Source: JBBRHQ01 sp963840235 (GTDB lineage Bacteria; Actinomycetota; Thermoleophilia; Solirubrobacterales; 70-9). From it: a stretch of 64,000 bases of DNA. Position 1 is the stretch's first letter. Every line of letters begins with the position of its first letter. The translations under genes were made by a program, and so were the position numbers. This document shows positions 53,914-62,586 of this stretch, one piece after another. The DNA is taken from contig CAWIYC010000007.1 of the NCBI GenBank assembly GCA_963840235.1, forward strand, positions 1-64,000, written 5' to 3'. The notes beneath the pieces were generated by a model, which was not told where the DNA came from, made no database searches, and saw nothing but the letters and a program-made list of their open reading frames with translations.

Positions 53914-55569
53914 ATGAACCCCGAGCAACCCTGCGACTTCGATTGGCTGGTCGTCGGCTCCGGCTTCGGGGGAAGCGTCTCGGCGCTGCGCCTGGCGGAG
54001 AAGGGCCACCGGGTTGCGGTGCTCGAGTGCGGACGCCGGTTCGATGATCGCGACCTGCCCCGCAGCACCTGGGACTGGCGGCGCTACCTGTGGATGCCGC
54101 GGCTGGGGCTGAAGGGGATCCTCCGCTTCACCTTCTTCAAGGACGTCGGCATCCTCAGCGGCAGCGGCGTCGGCGGCGGCAGCCTGGTCTTCGCCAACAC
54201 CCTCTACCGGGCGCCGCGGCGATTCTTCGAGGATCCGGTCTGGGCAGGACTGGCCGACTGGGCGCGGGAGCTGGAACCCCACTACGACACCGCCGAGCGG
54301 ATGCTCGGCGCCACCGACGTCCGCGGCGAGGACGCTGGCGATGAGCTGCTGCGCGAATACGCCCGCGAGCTGGGGGTCGAGGACACCTACACCCGCCCGC
54401 AGGTGGCGGTCTTCTCCGGCGCTGCGGGGGTGCGGGTGGAGGACCCATTCTTTGGCGGCGAGGGGCCGCCCCGCAGCGGCTGCATCCGCTGCGGCGAGTG
54501 CATGCTCGGCTGCCGCCATAACGCCAAGAACACGCTGGTCAAGAACTACCTCTGGCTGGCCGAGCGCCGCGGCGTGCGCGTGCTGCCCGAGCGCACCGTG
54601 GTCGACGTTGCCCCGCGAGGTGCGGCGGACGGAAGCGACGGTTATCGGGTGGCCTCGGTGCGCTCGGGATCGTGGACGCGCCGTGACCGCTGGGAGCTGA
54701 GCGCCCGCGGTGTGGTGTTCGCCGCCGGCGCCCTTGGCACAAACCAGCTGCTGCGCTCGTGCCGCGACACAGGCTCGCTGCCGCGCCTCTCCGACCGGAT
54801 CGGTCACCTTGTCCGCACCAACAGCGAGGCCCTGCTGGCGGTCACCGCCACCGATGACCGCCGCGACTTCACCAAGCGGGTGGCGATCACCTCCTCGATC
54901 TTCCCAGAGCACGACACCCACATCGAGACCGTCACCTACGGGCGGGGCGGCAACGCCATGCGACTGCTTTTCACCGTCCTCGTCGGCGAGGGCACGAGAC
55001 TGACACGGCCGCTGAAGTTCCTGCGCGAGCTGGCCAGGCGCCCACGCCGCGTCATCCAGCAGCTGGCCCCCGGCACCTGGTCGCGGCGGACGATCATCCT
55101 GCTGGTGATGCAGACCCTCGACAACCACATCCGCTTCGTGCCCCGCCGCCGCCTCCTGGGCGGGGTCGGCCTCAACACCGAGCAGGGTGAAAAGCCGAAT
55201 CCCACCTACATCCCAGCCGCAAACGAGGCGGCCGAGCGGATCGCCGAGCGGATCGACGGCTTCGCCCAGTCCTCCCTACCCGAAGCGGTGGCCAACATCC
55301 CCTCGACCGCCCACATCCTCGGCGGCGCGATCGTCGCCGGCGACCCCTCGGGCGGCGTCATCGATTCCCGCCACCGCGTGTTCGGCTACGAGAACATGCT
55401 GGTCGCCGACGGCTCGGCGATGCCGGCGAATCCGGGAGTCAATCCGAGCCTGACGATCACCGCCATGGCCGAGCGCGCGATCGGCATGATCGAGCCCAAG
55501 CCGGGAGGGCCGGAGGTGCCACCGGTGAGGCTCTCGGACGCGAGCGCGGACTCGGATGTCTGCGTCTGA
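53914..55569 (+). CDS. GMC-type FAD oxidoreductase (cholesterol-oxidase-like)
   Basis: A 551-residue flavoprotein. The FAD-binding Rossmann motif is VVGSGFGGSVSALRLAEKGHRVAVLE (residues 12-37). SGSGVGGGSLVFANTL follows. CIRCGECMLGC with AKNTL at about 190-205 is a Cys-rich element also present in ChoD-like proteins. The C-terminal signature is VADGSAMPANPGVNPSLTI. Substrates could be sterols or hydrophobic alcohols. No signal peptide. Confidence 0.9.
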   Translation: MNPEQPCDFDWLVVGSGFGGSVSALRLAEKGHRVAVLECGRRFDDRDLPRSTWDWRRYLWMPRLGLKGILRFTFFKDVGILSGSGVGGGSLVFANTLYRAPRRFFEDPVWAGLADWARELEPHYDTAERMLGATDVRGEDAGDELLREYARELGVEDTYTRPQVAVFSGAAGVRVEDPFFGGEGPPRSGCIRCGECMLGCRHNAKNTLVKNYLWLAERRGVRVLPERTVVDVAPRGAADGSDGYRVASVRSGSWTRRDRWELSARGVVFAAGALGTNQLLRSCRDTGSLPRLSDRIGHLVRTNSEALLAVTATDDRRDFTKRVAITSSIFPEHDTHIETVTYGRGGNAMRLLFTVLVGEGTRLTRPLKFLRELARRPRRVIQQLAPGTWSRRTIILLVMQTLDNHIRFVPRRRLLGGVGLNTEQGEKPNPTYIPAANEAAERIAERIDGFAQSSLPEAVANIPSTAHILGGAIVAGDPSGGVIDSRHRVFGYENMLVADGSAMPANPGVNPSLTITAMAERAIGMIEPKPGGPEVPPVRLSDASADSDVCV

Positions 55570-55747
55570 CGCGCCCGGTTGGCGGCGGGTAGTAGCTGCA
55601 GCTGGTGGAACCCGTGGCGCTGCCCACCGGGCCGAGCACCCCAACGACTGCGAGGGCACCCACAATCAGACCACGGGGAGGCAGCGTGCCTGACACATGG
55701 CGAACCTACCACCTGGTCAGAGCAGTGTTCTCCCCGAACCTGCGCGG

Positions 55748-56317
55748 CTATCGGCCTGGGCGAGCCGAAGAAGTGGGTGCCGGAGCTGGCGGAGGTGCCG
55801 CCGTCGGCTCCAGCCGGGACAACCTCTCCTCGCGGGCCGCGGGCGCGAACCGATAACCGCAGTGGCGACAGACGCTGGCCCCCGTGGGTACGGCCATCCT
55901 GCAGTCGGGGCACTGCTTCGCCGTCGGCAGGGTGCCCGGGACATTGATCAACTCAGCAAAACCGGCGAGAGCCAGGGCTGCGGATCCCACCAAGGCGCAG
56001 TAGGCGCCGACCTCGATGCTGTCGGCGGGTACCGTCGGCGACAGAACCTTCACGAGGGCCAGCACGAAGGCCGCCAACCCGAGCAGTCCGGCGACAGCCA
56101 GCACGCCCTTCTTGGTCTCTGCCAACGAGTCCCTTACAACCAGCGCGAGCGCCGCCCCGGCCATGACAACGAGAGCAATGTCGGCGCTGTGGAATGCCTT
56201 CCATCCCGAAACCCTGAGGCTGAAGCCGAACTCCTGTACCGAGTACCAGTCAAGGAACAGAGAGCACGCCACCAGTATGGCGCCGACTATTGCGATGACT
56301 CTGAGACTTGCCCGCAT
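55748..56317 (-). CDS. Small membrane protein with C-terminal zinc ribbon
   Basis: A 189-residue protein with four membrane helices (about 5-22, 42-60, 70-90, 103-125). A CxxC-14-CxxC zinc ribbon follows (QCPDCRMAVPTGASVCRHCGYRF) with a Pro/Ala-rich tail. The N-terminus of the frame could extend to TTG/ATG at 56398/56395, but ATG 56317 (MRASLRVIAIVGAILV) fits the hydrophobic start. No catalytic motif. Similar to DUF-type membrane proteins of actinobacteria; role unknown. Confidence 0.75.
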   Translation of the reverse strand: MRASLRVIAIVGAILVACSLFLDWYSVQEFGFSLRVSGWKAFHSADIALVVMAGAALALVVRDSLAETKKGVLAVAGLLGLAAFVLALVKVLSPTVPADSIEVGAYCALVGSAALALAGFAELINVPGTLPTAKQCPDCRMAVPTGASVCRHCGYRFAPAAREERLSRLEPTAAPPPAPAPTSSARPGR

Positions 56318-56440
56318 TTCCTTCCCTCGGCTGGGTGCCGCAGCGAGACTAGCCTGAAAAGGCCGCTCGGCGTCGGTCAAGCGGACGAAATGCATCAATG
56401 GCTGGGCTTCCTAAGGCGCCAGGCGGCGGCGGACTGATGG

Positions 56441-58402
56441 TCATCCGTGAAACGCCTCGTCCGAGGGGCCGGCGTCAAGTGTGATCCCGGACGCCGTCTG
56501 CGGCTGGACCCCCATGTCGGAGAGAATGTTGTAGGTCGCCTGCTCAACGCGCGAATCGGGATCGCTGGAGAGCCCGTAGGACCACTCCATCGTCCCGCTG
56601 GCGAACACCAGAGCACCACTTGGTGCCGTGTACTTGACCGCGTTGACGGTGCTGGGCTGGCCGGGCGGGGGGATGCTGTTGCGCAGCCGGCCTTCATCCT
56701 GGATCCAGGAGTTGCCGCCGGCCTGCTGGACGTTGCTTGACGACAACCGGATCACGCCATCGGGTTGGCGCGAGAGATACTGGGCCTGGGTCGGAATCGC
56801 GTCCCATTCCCAACCCACGAGCTTCGAGCCGATCTCGGTCGTGCGGTCCTCGCCGACGCCGGTATTGCGCCAGATGCGATCGGCCGCGAACTCCCCCCTT
56901 GCGTTTCCGGCCGGCACCGTCAGGGGATAGGCCCTGAAATCATTGTCGCCGACGTACATGACGCCGAAGAGCTGGTTCTCGGGCTCATCCGGGCCGACAC
57001 GCCCACCCGACGGTGCGCCGGGGTCTCCCGGTGGAGCGCCATCGTCGCGCCACGTCGTCGTCGCAATCTGGGGATTGTCGTCAGCGCTGCCGGCGATGCC
57101 GTCCGCTCCGAGCGCGTCGTCGGCGGTGTGCTCGATGCCGTCTGGCCCCCAGTCGTTGGCGCCAACAGCCCCCGCACCGGAGGAGCCGCTCCCCTCGACC
57201 GTCTTGTAGCAGACGAGGGTGCGCCGGCCGTCCTCATAGCGGACCTTCCAGTAGGCGGTGTTGGCGCTGAAGGAGGCAATATCGATCCCGGCATCGCGGG
57301 CGGCCTCGAACCCTTCGAGCTGCTCCCTGCTCCAGTACTCGGAGTGGCCCGAGATGACGCCAGCGTCATGTCGGAGAAGCTCTTTCGGCCTGGCTGCAAC
57401 CTGAACGTCATCCGAATAGGAGACGTCGTAGCCCTCCTTCTCGAGCCAGTAGAGGAGGTCGAAGTCGGGCCCGTAGAACCAGTTCTGCGAGGCGCCGGCG
57501 AGGCTGAGCGGACGGTTGAAAGAGACCTTGACCGCACGGCTGGTGCCAGAGATCGTGTTGCCGCCTCGAGCGCCGAAGTACAGCGACTTCCCGCCGAAGA
57601 TGTTGTAGGCCTGGTAGGTGTTGACGGGGAGGACGTAGAGCAGGTCCGACTCGGGCCGGCGACCGTCGTCGCGGACGGTGAAGACCACGGCCGTCTGCTC
57701 TCCGGTTGACGCCGTCAGCTTGGCGAGATATACCCCCGACGCCGGGAGGGCGCTCCCGGGGACGGTGTAGGTCGGTCGCCAGTTGCCGCAATCGACCAGA
57801 CCGGTGGTTCGGTCCATCGGGTCGCAGGTGTAGTCGTTGTTGATCGGGACTCTGGCTGCGCTGTGGACGAGGCGACCACCGCGGCCGCGGTAGTAGCCCA
57901 TGCGATAGACGCCGACGTTGACGGTCGCCCCCGCGGGCACCGGGGCATTGCGCGCAATCTTGAGCACGACGTCCTCACCAAGGTTGACGCTGGTCTTGGT
58001 GGTGAAGCCGCCGAGGTTGGCGCTGAAGGCGTCCACCATCCAAGAAGTCGTTCCCACGTGGCACTGATTCTCGTCCACCACCGGGTTCGGGTTCGGACAG
58101 TTGATGCTCGCCTCCCCGGGCAGGGCTTGACCCGATTGCCCGAACTGGGTCTCGGTCGAGGCGGCGGCCGCAATCAACGCCGGGCTGGCTCCGGCACCCT
58201 CCCGGCCGGTCAGGTAGTGGCTTGCGCCCTCGCTCGCGGCGGCCCCGACGATCCCGGTGAGCAAGACGATCGGAACAAGGATCCTGGCCCAGAGCGGAGC
58301 CTCTCGCACCCGGCCCCGGAGGCCCGGAGCCGGCACTTCGCCTCCAGCCGCCGATGCAGGGCCCTCCCTCGCCGGCTTCTCGCCATTGGCCCCCGAACTC
58401 AC
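56441..58402 (-). CDS. Membrane-anchored N,N-dimethylformamidase beta-subunit-like protein
   Basis: A 653-residue protein. A cytoplasmic start is followed by one membrane helix (about residues 37-60; LWARILVPIVLLTGIVGAA), so the remainder is outside. A beta-sandwich-like segment (about 140-250; GEDVVLKIARNAPVPAGATVNVGVYRMGYY) precedes the DMFase-beta C-terminal-like domain (VLPVNTYQAYNIFGGKSLYF, ISGHSEYWSREQLEGFEAARDAG, MEWSYGLSSDP). A loop of about 60 Gly/Asp-rich residues (GANDWGPDGIEHTADDALGA) looks Ca-binding. Not shown to be an amidase; extracellular role unclear. Confidence 0.8.
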   Translation of the reverse strand: MSSGANGEKPAREGPASAAGGEVPAPGLRGRVREAPLWARILVPIVLLTGIVGAAASEGASHYLTGREGAGASPALIAAAASTETQFGQSGQALPGEASINCPNPNPVVDENQCHVGTTSWMVDAFSANLGGFTTKTSVNLGEDVVLKIARNAPVPAGATVNVGVYRMGYYRGRGGRLVHSAARVPINNDYTCDPMDRTTGLVDCGNWRPTYTVPGSALPASGVYLAKLTASTGEQTAVVFTVRDDGRRPESDLLYVLPVNTYQAYNIFGGKSLYFGARGGNTISGTSRAVKVSFNRPLSLAGASQNWFYGPDFDLLYWLEKEGYDVSYSDDVQVAARPKELLRHDAGVISGHSEYWSREQLEGFEAARDAGIDIASFSANTAYWKVRYEDGRRTLVCYKTVEGSGSSGAGAVGANDWGPDGIEHTADDALGADGIAGSADDNPQIATTTWRDDGAPPGDPGAPSGGRVGPDEPENQLFGVMYVGDNDFRAYPLTVPAGNARGEFAADRIWRNTGVGEDRTTEIGSKLVGWEWDAIPTQAQYLSRQPDGVIRLSSSNVQQAGGNSWIQDEGRLRNSIPPPGQPSTVNAVKYTAPSGALVFASGTMEWSYGLSSDPDSRVEQATYNILSDMGVQPQTASGITLDAGPSDEAFHG

Positions 58403-58534
58403 TGGAGACCATCCCGGCCGGAGTCGTTGTCTAAGAGCGAAATCATCTGACCTACGTCGTCGCGTCGGTAGCGGATCGGGGCAGATTCATGCCCCGCGAG
58501 CCGACTGCTCGGCTCTCCTAATCGAGGCCGCGAT

Positions 58535-58601
58535 TCGAACCCGCGACCGCCTGGACCACAAACATACCCGGGACCCTTCAGGGGCGTGTCTCAGGCGCGG
58601 A
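58535..58601. repeat. tRNA-like direct repeat, copy 1
   Basis: On the minus strand this 67-bp unit contains TTGTGGT-CCAGG and a GTTCGAAT T-loop, matching the 3' half of a tRNA-His (anticodon GTG). The 5' half and acceptor do not pair, so it is not a functional tRNA. The same length and order recur at 62776-62842 in the same direction. The shared ends are tcgaacccgcgaccgcctgg and ctcaggcgcgga. It may be an old attachment site or tRNA fragment. Confidence 0.6.
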
Positions 58602-58645
58602 GCGGGCAGCTGACCCTCCCTCCGGGGGCACGCGGCGAGAGGCTT

Positions 58646-59794
58646 CTACGGCTGGCCGCCGGTCACCCCGACGAAGCCGTACCAGGCGGGCTTCGGCGTG
58701 AGGTCCGCGGTGAACAGACCCGAGGTGGTGCAGTAGTAGCAGGCCGGAGGCGGGACATCCTCCCAGGAGAACCAGTAGGTCCGGCCGATCTTCCACCGAC
58801 GCTGGTTGGCAATCAGCATCTTCAAGGCGGCGACGAGCACCTCCTTCTGCCCCTCGGGGCCCTTGTCATAGTTGAACTTCTCGTACCCCGAGCCCCACCC
58901 GAACTCATCCACCCAGACCGGAGTGCCGCCGTCCCACTCCCACTTCATGATCGAGCGTATCCCGACGATCTGGGAGCGCATGTCCTCCACGTCGCTCGCG
59001 TACGGATGGAGGCCGACCACGTCGAATGCGGACTTGATCCCCTTGACCTGGTAGAGGTCCTTGAGAAAGCGACTGGCCGAGATCGCACCGTCGTACCTGG
59101 GGTGGCCATAGAGACCGCCGGTGACCACGGTCGCGCTGGGATCGGCCGCCTTCAACGCCCTGCTCGAGAGCTTCAACAGCCGTGCGTATTTGGGCACGGA
59201 CACGGGCTCCGTGTAGAAGGTGGCGTTCTCCTCGTTCCAGATCTGCCAGGCGCGGATCGGCTTGTACGGCAGGTTCGGATGGGCAGACCAGAAATGCCCG
59301 CCGGGCCCGTATCGCTTGACGGCGCGGGTGAGGAAGGTCTGCCAGACAGCGCGCTCCAATTCGGAACCGACCGGCAGCGTAAGAGGGCTCACCCCCAGCC
59401 ACCGGGGCGTCGAGTAGACGATCGGGAGGACACTCAGGCCTGCAGCCGCAGCGCTCGCCATCTGGGCGTCGAAGGTCGCCCAGTTCATGGTCCCCTGGGT
59501 GGGCCAGGCCGCGCTCCAGCCGAGCGGGGTCCTGTAGGTGCGTATTCCGCCCCTTCGCATCCGGGCGAACTCGGCAGGCGTCGGCAGGCCCTCGTTGGGG
59601 CTGATACCAAAGAAATTGGCGGGGAGTCGGTCGCGTTGGTTCTGCTGCTTGTGGTGAGGCGCGGCCCCCGCCCCGCTCGTGACCGACCCTGCGCTCAACA
59701 GCAGCAGGCAGAGCATCGGGATCATGGCGAGCGCTCTCCGCGGCGGCCGGCCCAGCCGCAGCGGGCGGTCGGATCTCCCCCCTGCCAGGAACAT
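58646..59794 (-). CDS. Secreted glycoside hydrolase-like (TIM-barrel; GH39/GH5-like)
   Basis: A 382-residue exported protein. Signal-peptide-like region LAMIPMLCLLLLSAGSVTSG (about 23-42). The barrel starts with FFGISPNEGLPTPAEFARMR. RAWQIWNEEN has the acid/base Glu and PVWVDEFGWGSG the nucleophile Glu, as in clan GH-A enzymes. HPYASDVED and TYWFSWEDVPPPACYYC complete the active-site strands. PslG/GH39-like enzymes act on exopolysaccharide. Oriented away from the NTF2 gene (314-bp gap). Confidence 0.83.
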   Translation of the reverse strand: MFLAGGRSDRPLRLGRPPRRALAMIPMLCLLLLSAGSVTSGAGAAPHHKQQNQRDRLPANFFGISPNEGLPTPAEFARMRRGGIRTYRTPLGWSAAWPTQGTMNWATFDAQMASAAAAGLSVLPIVYSTPRWLGVSPLTLPVGSELERAVWQTFLTRAVKRYGPGGHFWSAHPNLPYKPIRAWQIWNEENATFYTEPVSVPKYARLLKLSSRALKAADPSATVVTGGLYGHPRYDGAISASRFLKDLYQVKGIKSAFDVVGLHPYASDVEDMRSQIVGIRSIMKWEWDGGTPVWVDEFGWGSGYEKFNYDKGPEGQKEVLVAALKMLIANQRRWKIGRTYWFSWEDVPPPACYYCTTSGLFTADLTPKPAWYGFVGVTGGQP

Positions 59795-60108
59795 CGGTCA
59801 AATCCTACGCCGTCCGACTTAACTCCCCTGCGATCGCAGGCCGGGGATGAATCGCTGCGACCCCGTTACACCAATGGATTGGGCCGAGGGAACACGAATA
59901 CATGAATTCTGCTTCAATCGATCGAGGAGCGGTCTGAGGGCTCCCTGCCAAGACACCCCTCGCGTCGAGCGAGATCGGTTCGCGGGTTGCCTAACACCGG
60001 ACCCCCAGCGCCCCTCTCGAATACCACGATCCTGGTCACCTGGCCAGCGATCCGGGCCTTGGACCCAAGCGGGTTTCGGGAAGAACAGCCCTATGGAAAG
60101 GGATACAG
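59795..60108. other. Intergenic region between divergent genes
   Basis: A 314-bp space between the glycoside hydrolase (minus) and the NTF2-like gene (plus); AT-richer than its neighbours. It contains a perfect 14-bp palindrome, CCTGCGATCGCAGG (59827-59840), close to the hydrolase start. No gene is convincing. Confidence 0.4.
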
Positions 60109-60483
60109 ATGAGCGCGCAACAGAACAAACAAGCGGCCCAGGACGCCTACGCGGCGTTTGGCAGCGGCGACGCCGAGGGCGCGATGCGAAACATCGACGA
60201 CTCAATCGAATGGACGGTCCGCGGCGACAACGCGCTGACCGGGACCTACAACGGCAAGAGCGCAGTAGCCGAGCTGTGGGGGAAGTTCATGAGCAAGGAT
60301 TTCCGCAGCACTCCGCACGACTTCGTCGCCGAGGGCGACAAGGTCGTCGTTCTCACCAGCGTCCAGCTCGAGGGCGAGACGGTCGAGAGCGCCGACGTGC
60401 TCACGTACAACGGCGACGGCAAGCTGGTCGCGTTCGAAACGCTCGGCGACGCGACGGTAGCCAACCGGGCCTTCGCCAAGTAA
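60109..60483 (+). CDS. SnoaL/NTF2-like protein
   Basis: A 124-residue alpha+beta cone-fold protein: NKQAAQDAYAAFGSGDAEGAM, then NIDDSIEWTVRGDNALTGTYNGKSAVAELWGKF and VEGD-like VAEGDKVVVLTSVQLEGETVESADV. No catalytic residues stand out; family members are isomerases, cyclases or binding proteins. GGAAAGGG lies ahead of the ATG. Followed 262 bp later by an ECF sigma gene. Confidence 0.88.
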   Translation: MSAQQNKQAAQDAYAAFGSGDAEGAMRNIDDSIEWTVRGDNALTGTYNGKSAVAELWGKFMSKDFRSTPHDFVAEGDKVVVLTSVQLEGETVESADVLTYNGDGKLVAFETLGDATVANRAFAK

Positions 60484-60745
60484 GAAGCGAAGCGCCCCGA
60501 AGCGCCCCGCGGATTCAAGGGCGCCGCGATTCGACGCCAGTGAGTGGCGCGATGAGCGGCGCCTTCCAGGGCGCGACGGCAGGGTGTCAGGCTCGCGGCA
60601 TTGACGGCGCGGAAACGCCATGGCAACACGTCTCGGGCATCATCGGTGGCGATGCCAAGCGGCCGGTAGAGCCACTAGGCCTGGCCGCTGGTTGCGGCTT
60701 TCAGACAATCCCGGTGGGTTGATCTAGCCGGGGAAATAGGAACGA
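60484..60745. other. Intergenic region before the sigma factor gene
   Basis: 262 bp with no supported gene or clear promoter or hairpin. The last 30 bp carry GGAAATAGGAACG, a usable ribosome site for the ATG at 60746. Confidence 0.3.
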
Positions 60746-61381
60746 ATGGAAGGGATAGGGGAGATCAGGGTCCATAAGGCAGAGCGGGGTTCAGGGATGC
60801 GTGACGAGGACGCGAACAGCACCTCGGGCGATAGCCGGCTTGTCTCAGACGCGGTCTCGCGTGCCAGAGACGGCGACATGGAGGCGCTTCACTTCCTCTA
60901 CGTCCGCTACGCCCCCGACGTCCTCGGCTACGTCATGAGCATCGTCAAGGACCATCACGAGGCCGAGGACATCACCCAGGACGTCTTCATCAAGCTGATG
61001 ACCGTGATCAAGAAGTACGAGCCGCGGGGAGACGTCCCCTTCGCCGCCTGGATCCTGCGGGTCTCGCGCAACGCCGCCCTGGACCGGATGCGGGCGAGGC
61101 GGGCGATCCCGACCGAAGAGGTGCGGGTGCGGGACTCCGGGCAGGGTCAGATCAGCTCCGAGCGGGTCCACGACCTCAACCAGGCGCTCGGCGGACTGCC
61201 CGAGGGGCAGCGGGAAGTGCTAATCCTGCGCCACATCGTCGGCCTCTCGCCGATCGAGATCGCCGACACCCTCGGCAAGACCGAGAGCTCGGTCCACGGC
61301 CTTCACCATCGCGGGCGGCGGACGCTTCAGTCGGCCCTGGTCGAGCTGGGCGCCGCTCCGGTGGTCTTTCCCGGAGCCTAG
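60746..61381 (+). CDS. ECF-type RNA polymerase sigma factor
   Basis: A 211-residue sigma-70-family protein of the extracytoplasmic-function type. Region 2 is ALHFLYVRYAPDVLGYVMSIVKDHHEAEDITQDVFIKLM. Region 4 is ALGGLPEGQREVLILRHIVGLSPIEIADTLGKTESSVHGLHHRGRRTL. Region 3 is lacking. An extended N-terminus (MEGIGEIRVHKAERGSG) precedes a second possible ATG at 60797. No anti-sigma gene lies beside it. Promoter targets unknown. Confidence 0.93.
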   Translation: MEGIGEIRVHKAERGSGMRDEDANSTSGDSRLVSDAVSRARDGDMEALHFLYVRYAPDVLGYVMSIVKDHHEAEDITQDVFIKLMTVIKKYEPRGDVPFAAWILRVSRNAALDRMRARRAIPTEEVRVRDSGQGQISSERVHDLNQALGGLPEGQREVLILRHIVGLSPIEIADTLGKTESSVHGLHHRGRRTLQSALVELGAAPVVFPGA

Positions 61382-61782
61382 CCCGGCGGATGGCTGGGGC
61401 CGGAGCGCCGAAGCTCCCGCCAGGACGAAAACCCCGCGCTAGCGGCACTGTCGCTGAAGTCCCTAATGGGACGGTTTTCGAACCAAACGGCCGTTCGGAC
61501 GATCTTGCGACTCAGGGGTTTCTGGGCCGAGTAGGGTTGGCGAGCACGGAGTAGGGTGTGGCCCCGATGGAACACTCCCCCGATGGCGGAGACGAACGGT
61601 ATGCAGCCGTCAGGCAGGAGGAGCAGCCCCGCGGCTGGCGCCGCCATCAAACCCATGCCAGGGCCAAGCAAGCAACCGGAAGGTCCCCACTCACCGAGTC
61701 CTTCGACCGCAGTGGGGCAGCTCGGCGGCTTCGAGGGCTTGTTGCCAGCGACTCCTAGTGGCCATGGGGAGCAGCACACGCT
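61382..61782. other. Intergenic region between sigma factor and SDR genes
   Basis: About 400 bp between the convergent sigma (plus) and SDR (minus) genes. Short frames on both strands have no recognisable sequence. It has GGGCCGAGTAGGGTTGGCG and GAGCACGGAGTAGGGTG as a short direct repeat, and a CGAAC-9-GTTCG near 61480, which is not an SOS box because of its spacing. No terminator with a U-run was seen. Confidence 0.3.
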
Positions 61783-62586
61783 CTATCCGGCCACCACCCA
61801 GCCGCCATCCACGGGGATTACCTGACCAGTGATGTACCCGGCCCCGTCCGAAGCTAAGAACAGGACGGTCTCGGCGATCTCCTCCGGCTTGCCGAAACGC
61901 TTCAACGGGTTCATCGCGATCGCCTCGTCGATGTGCTCGGGCGAGACCCCCCACTCAGTCTCCCAATCGCCTGAGATTGGCCCGGGGGCAAGCGCGTTCA
62001 CGCGGATCTCCGGGGCTAGGTCCCTGGCGAGCGTGGTGGTGAAGCCGCGGATCGCTCCCTTCGCGGTGGAATAGGTGACGGGAACGAAGTTGATCGCGTT
62101 ATCGGGGTTTATCCCGTTCCCGTAGGTGCTCGAGAAGTTGACGATCGCACCACCGCCGCCTTCGAGCATCATCGGCCTCACCGCGTGACACATCCGCATG
62201 GCTCCGATCACATCAACCTGAAGAAGAGCGCTCGCCGCGGCTGTGTCCAGCTCGCTGAATCTCACCGTATCCGCCTCGTCGAGGCGGCCGGCGGCGTTGA
62301 CGAGGACGTCCAACCGACCGTAGCGCTCCACGACGTCGGCGACGAATGCGTCTACCGAGTCCTGATCCGTGACGTCGAGGTGGCCGGAGTGAGCCTGCCC
62401 GCCACCGCCCTCCAGGTCCGCCACAACCTCCCCGGCCTTGGCATCTGACGACCGATAGCCGATCGCCACCGATGCGCCCTCCGAACCGAAGCCTCTGGCG
62501 ACAGCTCCACCAAGCGTTCCTCCACCCCCGGTTACCACCGCTACCCTTCCCTCGAATCGGCGCCCATCATTCCATTGAGCATCCAT
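61783..62586 (-). CDS. Short-chain dehydrogenase/reductase
   Basis: A 267-residue SDR. The cofactor motif TGGGGTLGGAV (TGxxxGxG) is at 19-29. DVLVNAAG, the catalytic Ser in NFSSTYGNG, and YSTAK (YxxxK) follow. DGGWVVAG ends the protein. A basic residue after the second strand (YRSSD) suggests NADP(H). Typical of 3-ketoacyl-type or sugar alcohol dehydrogenases. Its start lies 80 bp upstream of a pseudo-tRNA-like zone. Confidence 0.93.
   Translation of the reverse strand: MDAQWNDGRRFEGRVAVVTGGGGTLGGAVARGFGSEGASVAIGYRSSDAKAGEVVADLEGGGGQAHSGHLDVTDQDSVDAFVADVVERYGRLDVLVNAAGRLDEADTVRFSELDTAAASALLQVDVIGAMRMCHAVRPMMLEGGGGAIVNFSSTYGNGINPDNAINFVPVTYSTAKGAIRGFTTTLARDLAPEIRVNALAPGPISGDWETEWGVSPEHIDEAIAMNPLKRFGKPEEIAETVLFLASDGAGYITGQVIPVDGGWVVAG

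Noticed and set aside
55457..55696. Minus-strand ORF with a signal-peptide-like start (LIVGALAVVGVLGPVGSATG)
   Set aside because: Its second half is antisense to the GMC oxidoreductase C-terminus and shows no domain; it may be a remnant at most.
61474..61502. Second SOS box (CGAAC...GTTCG)
   Set aside because: The spacing between half-sites is nine rather than four bases.
61378..61779. Minus-strand 133-residue frame beyond the sigma factor gene
   Set aside because: No recognisable motif, overlaps the sigma gene end, and its composition fits a chance frame.
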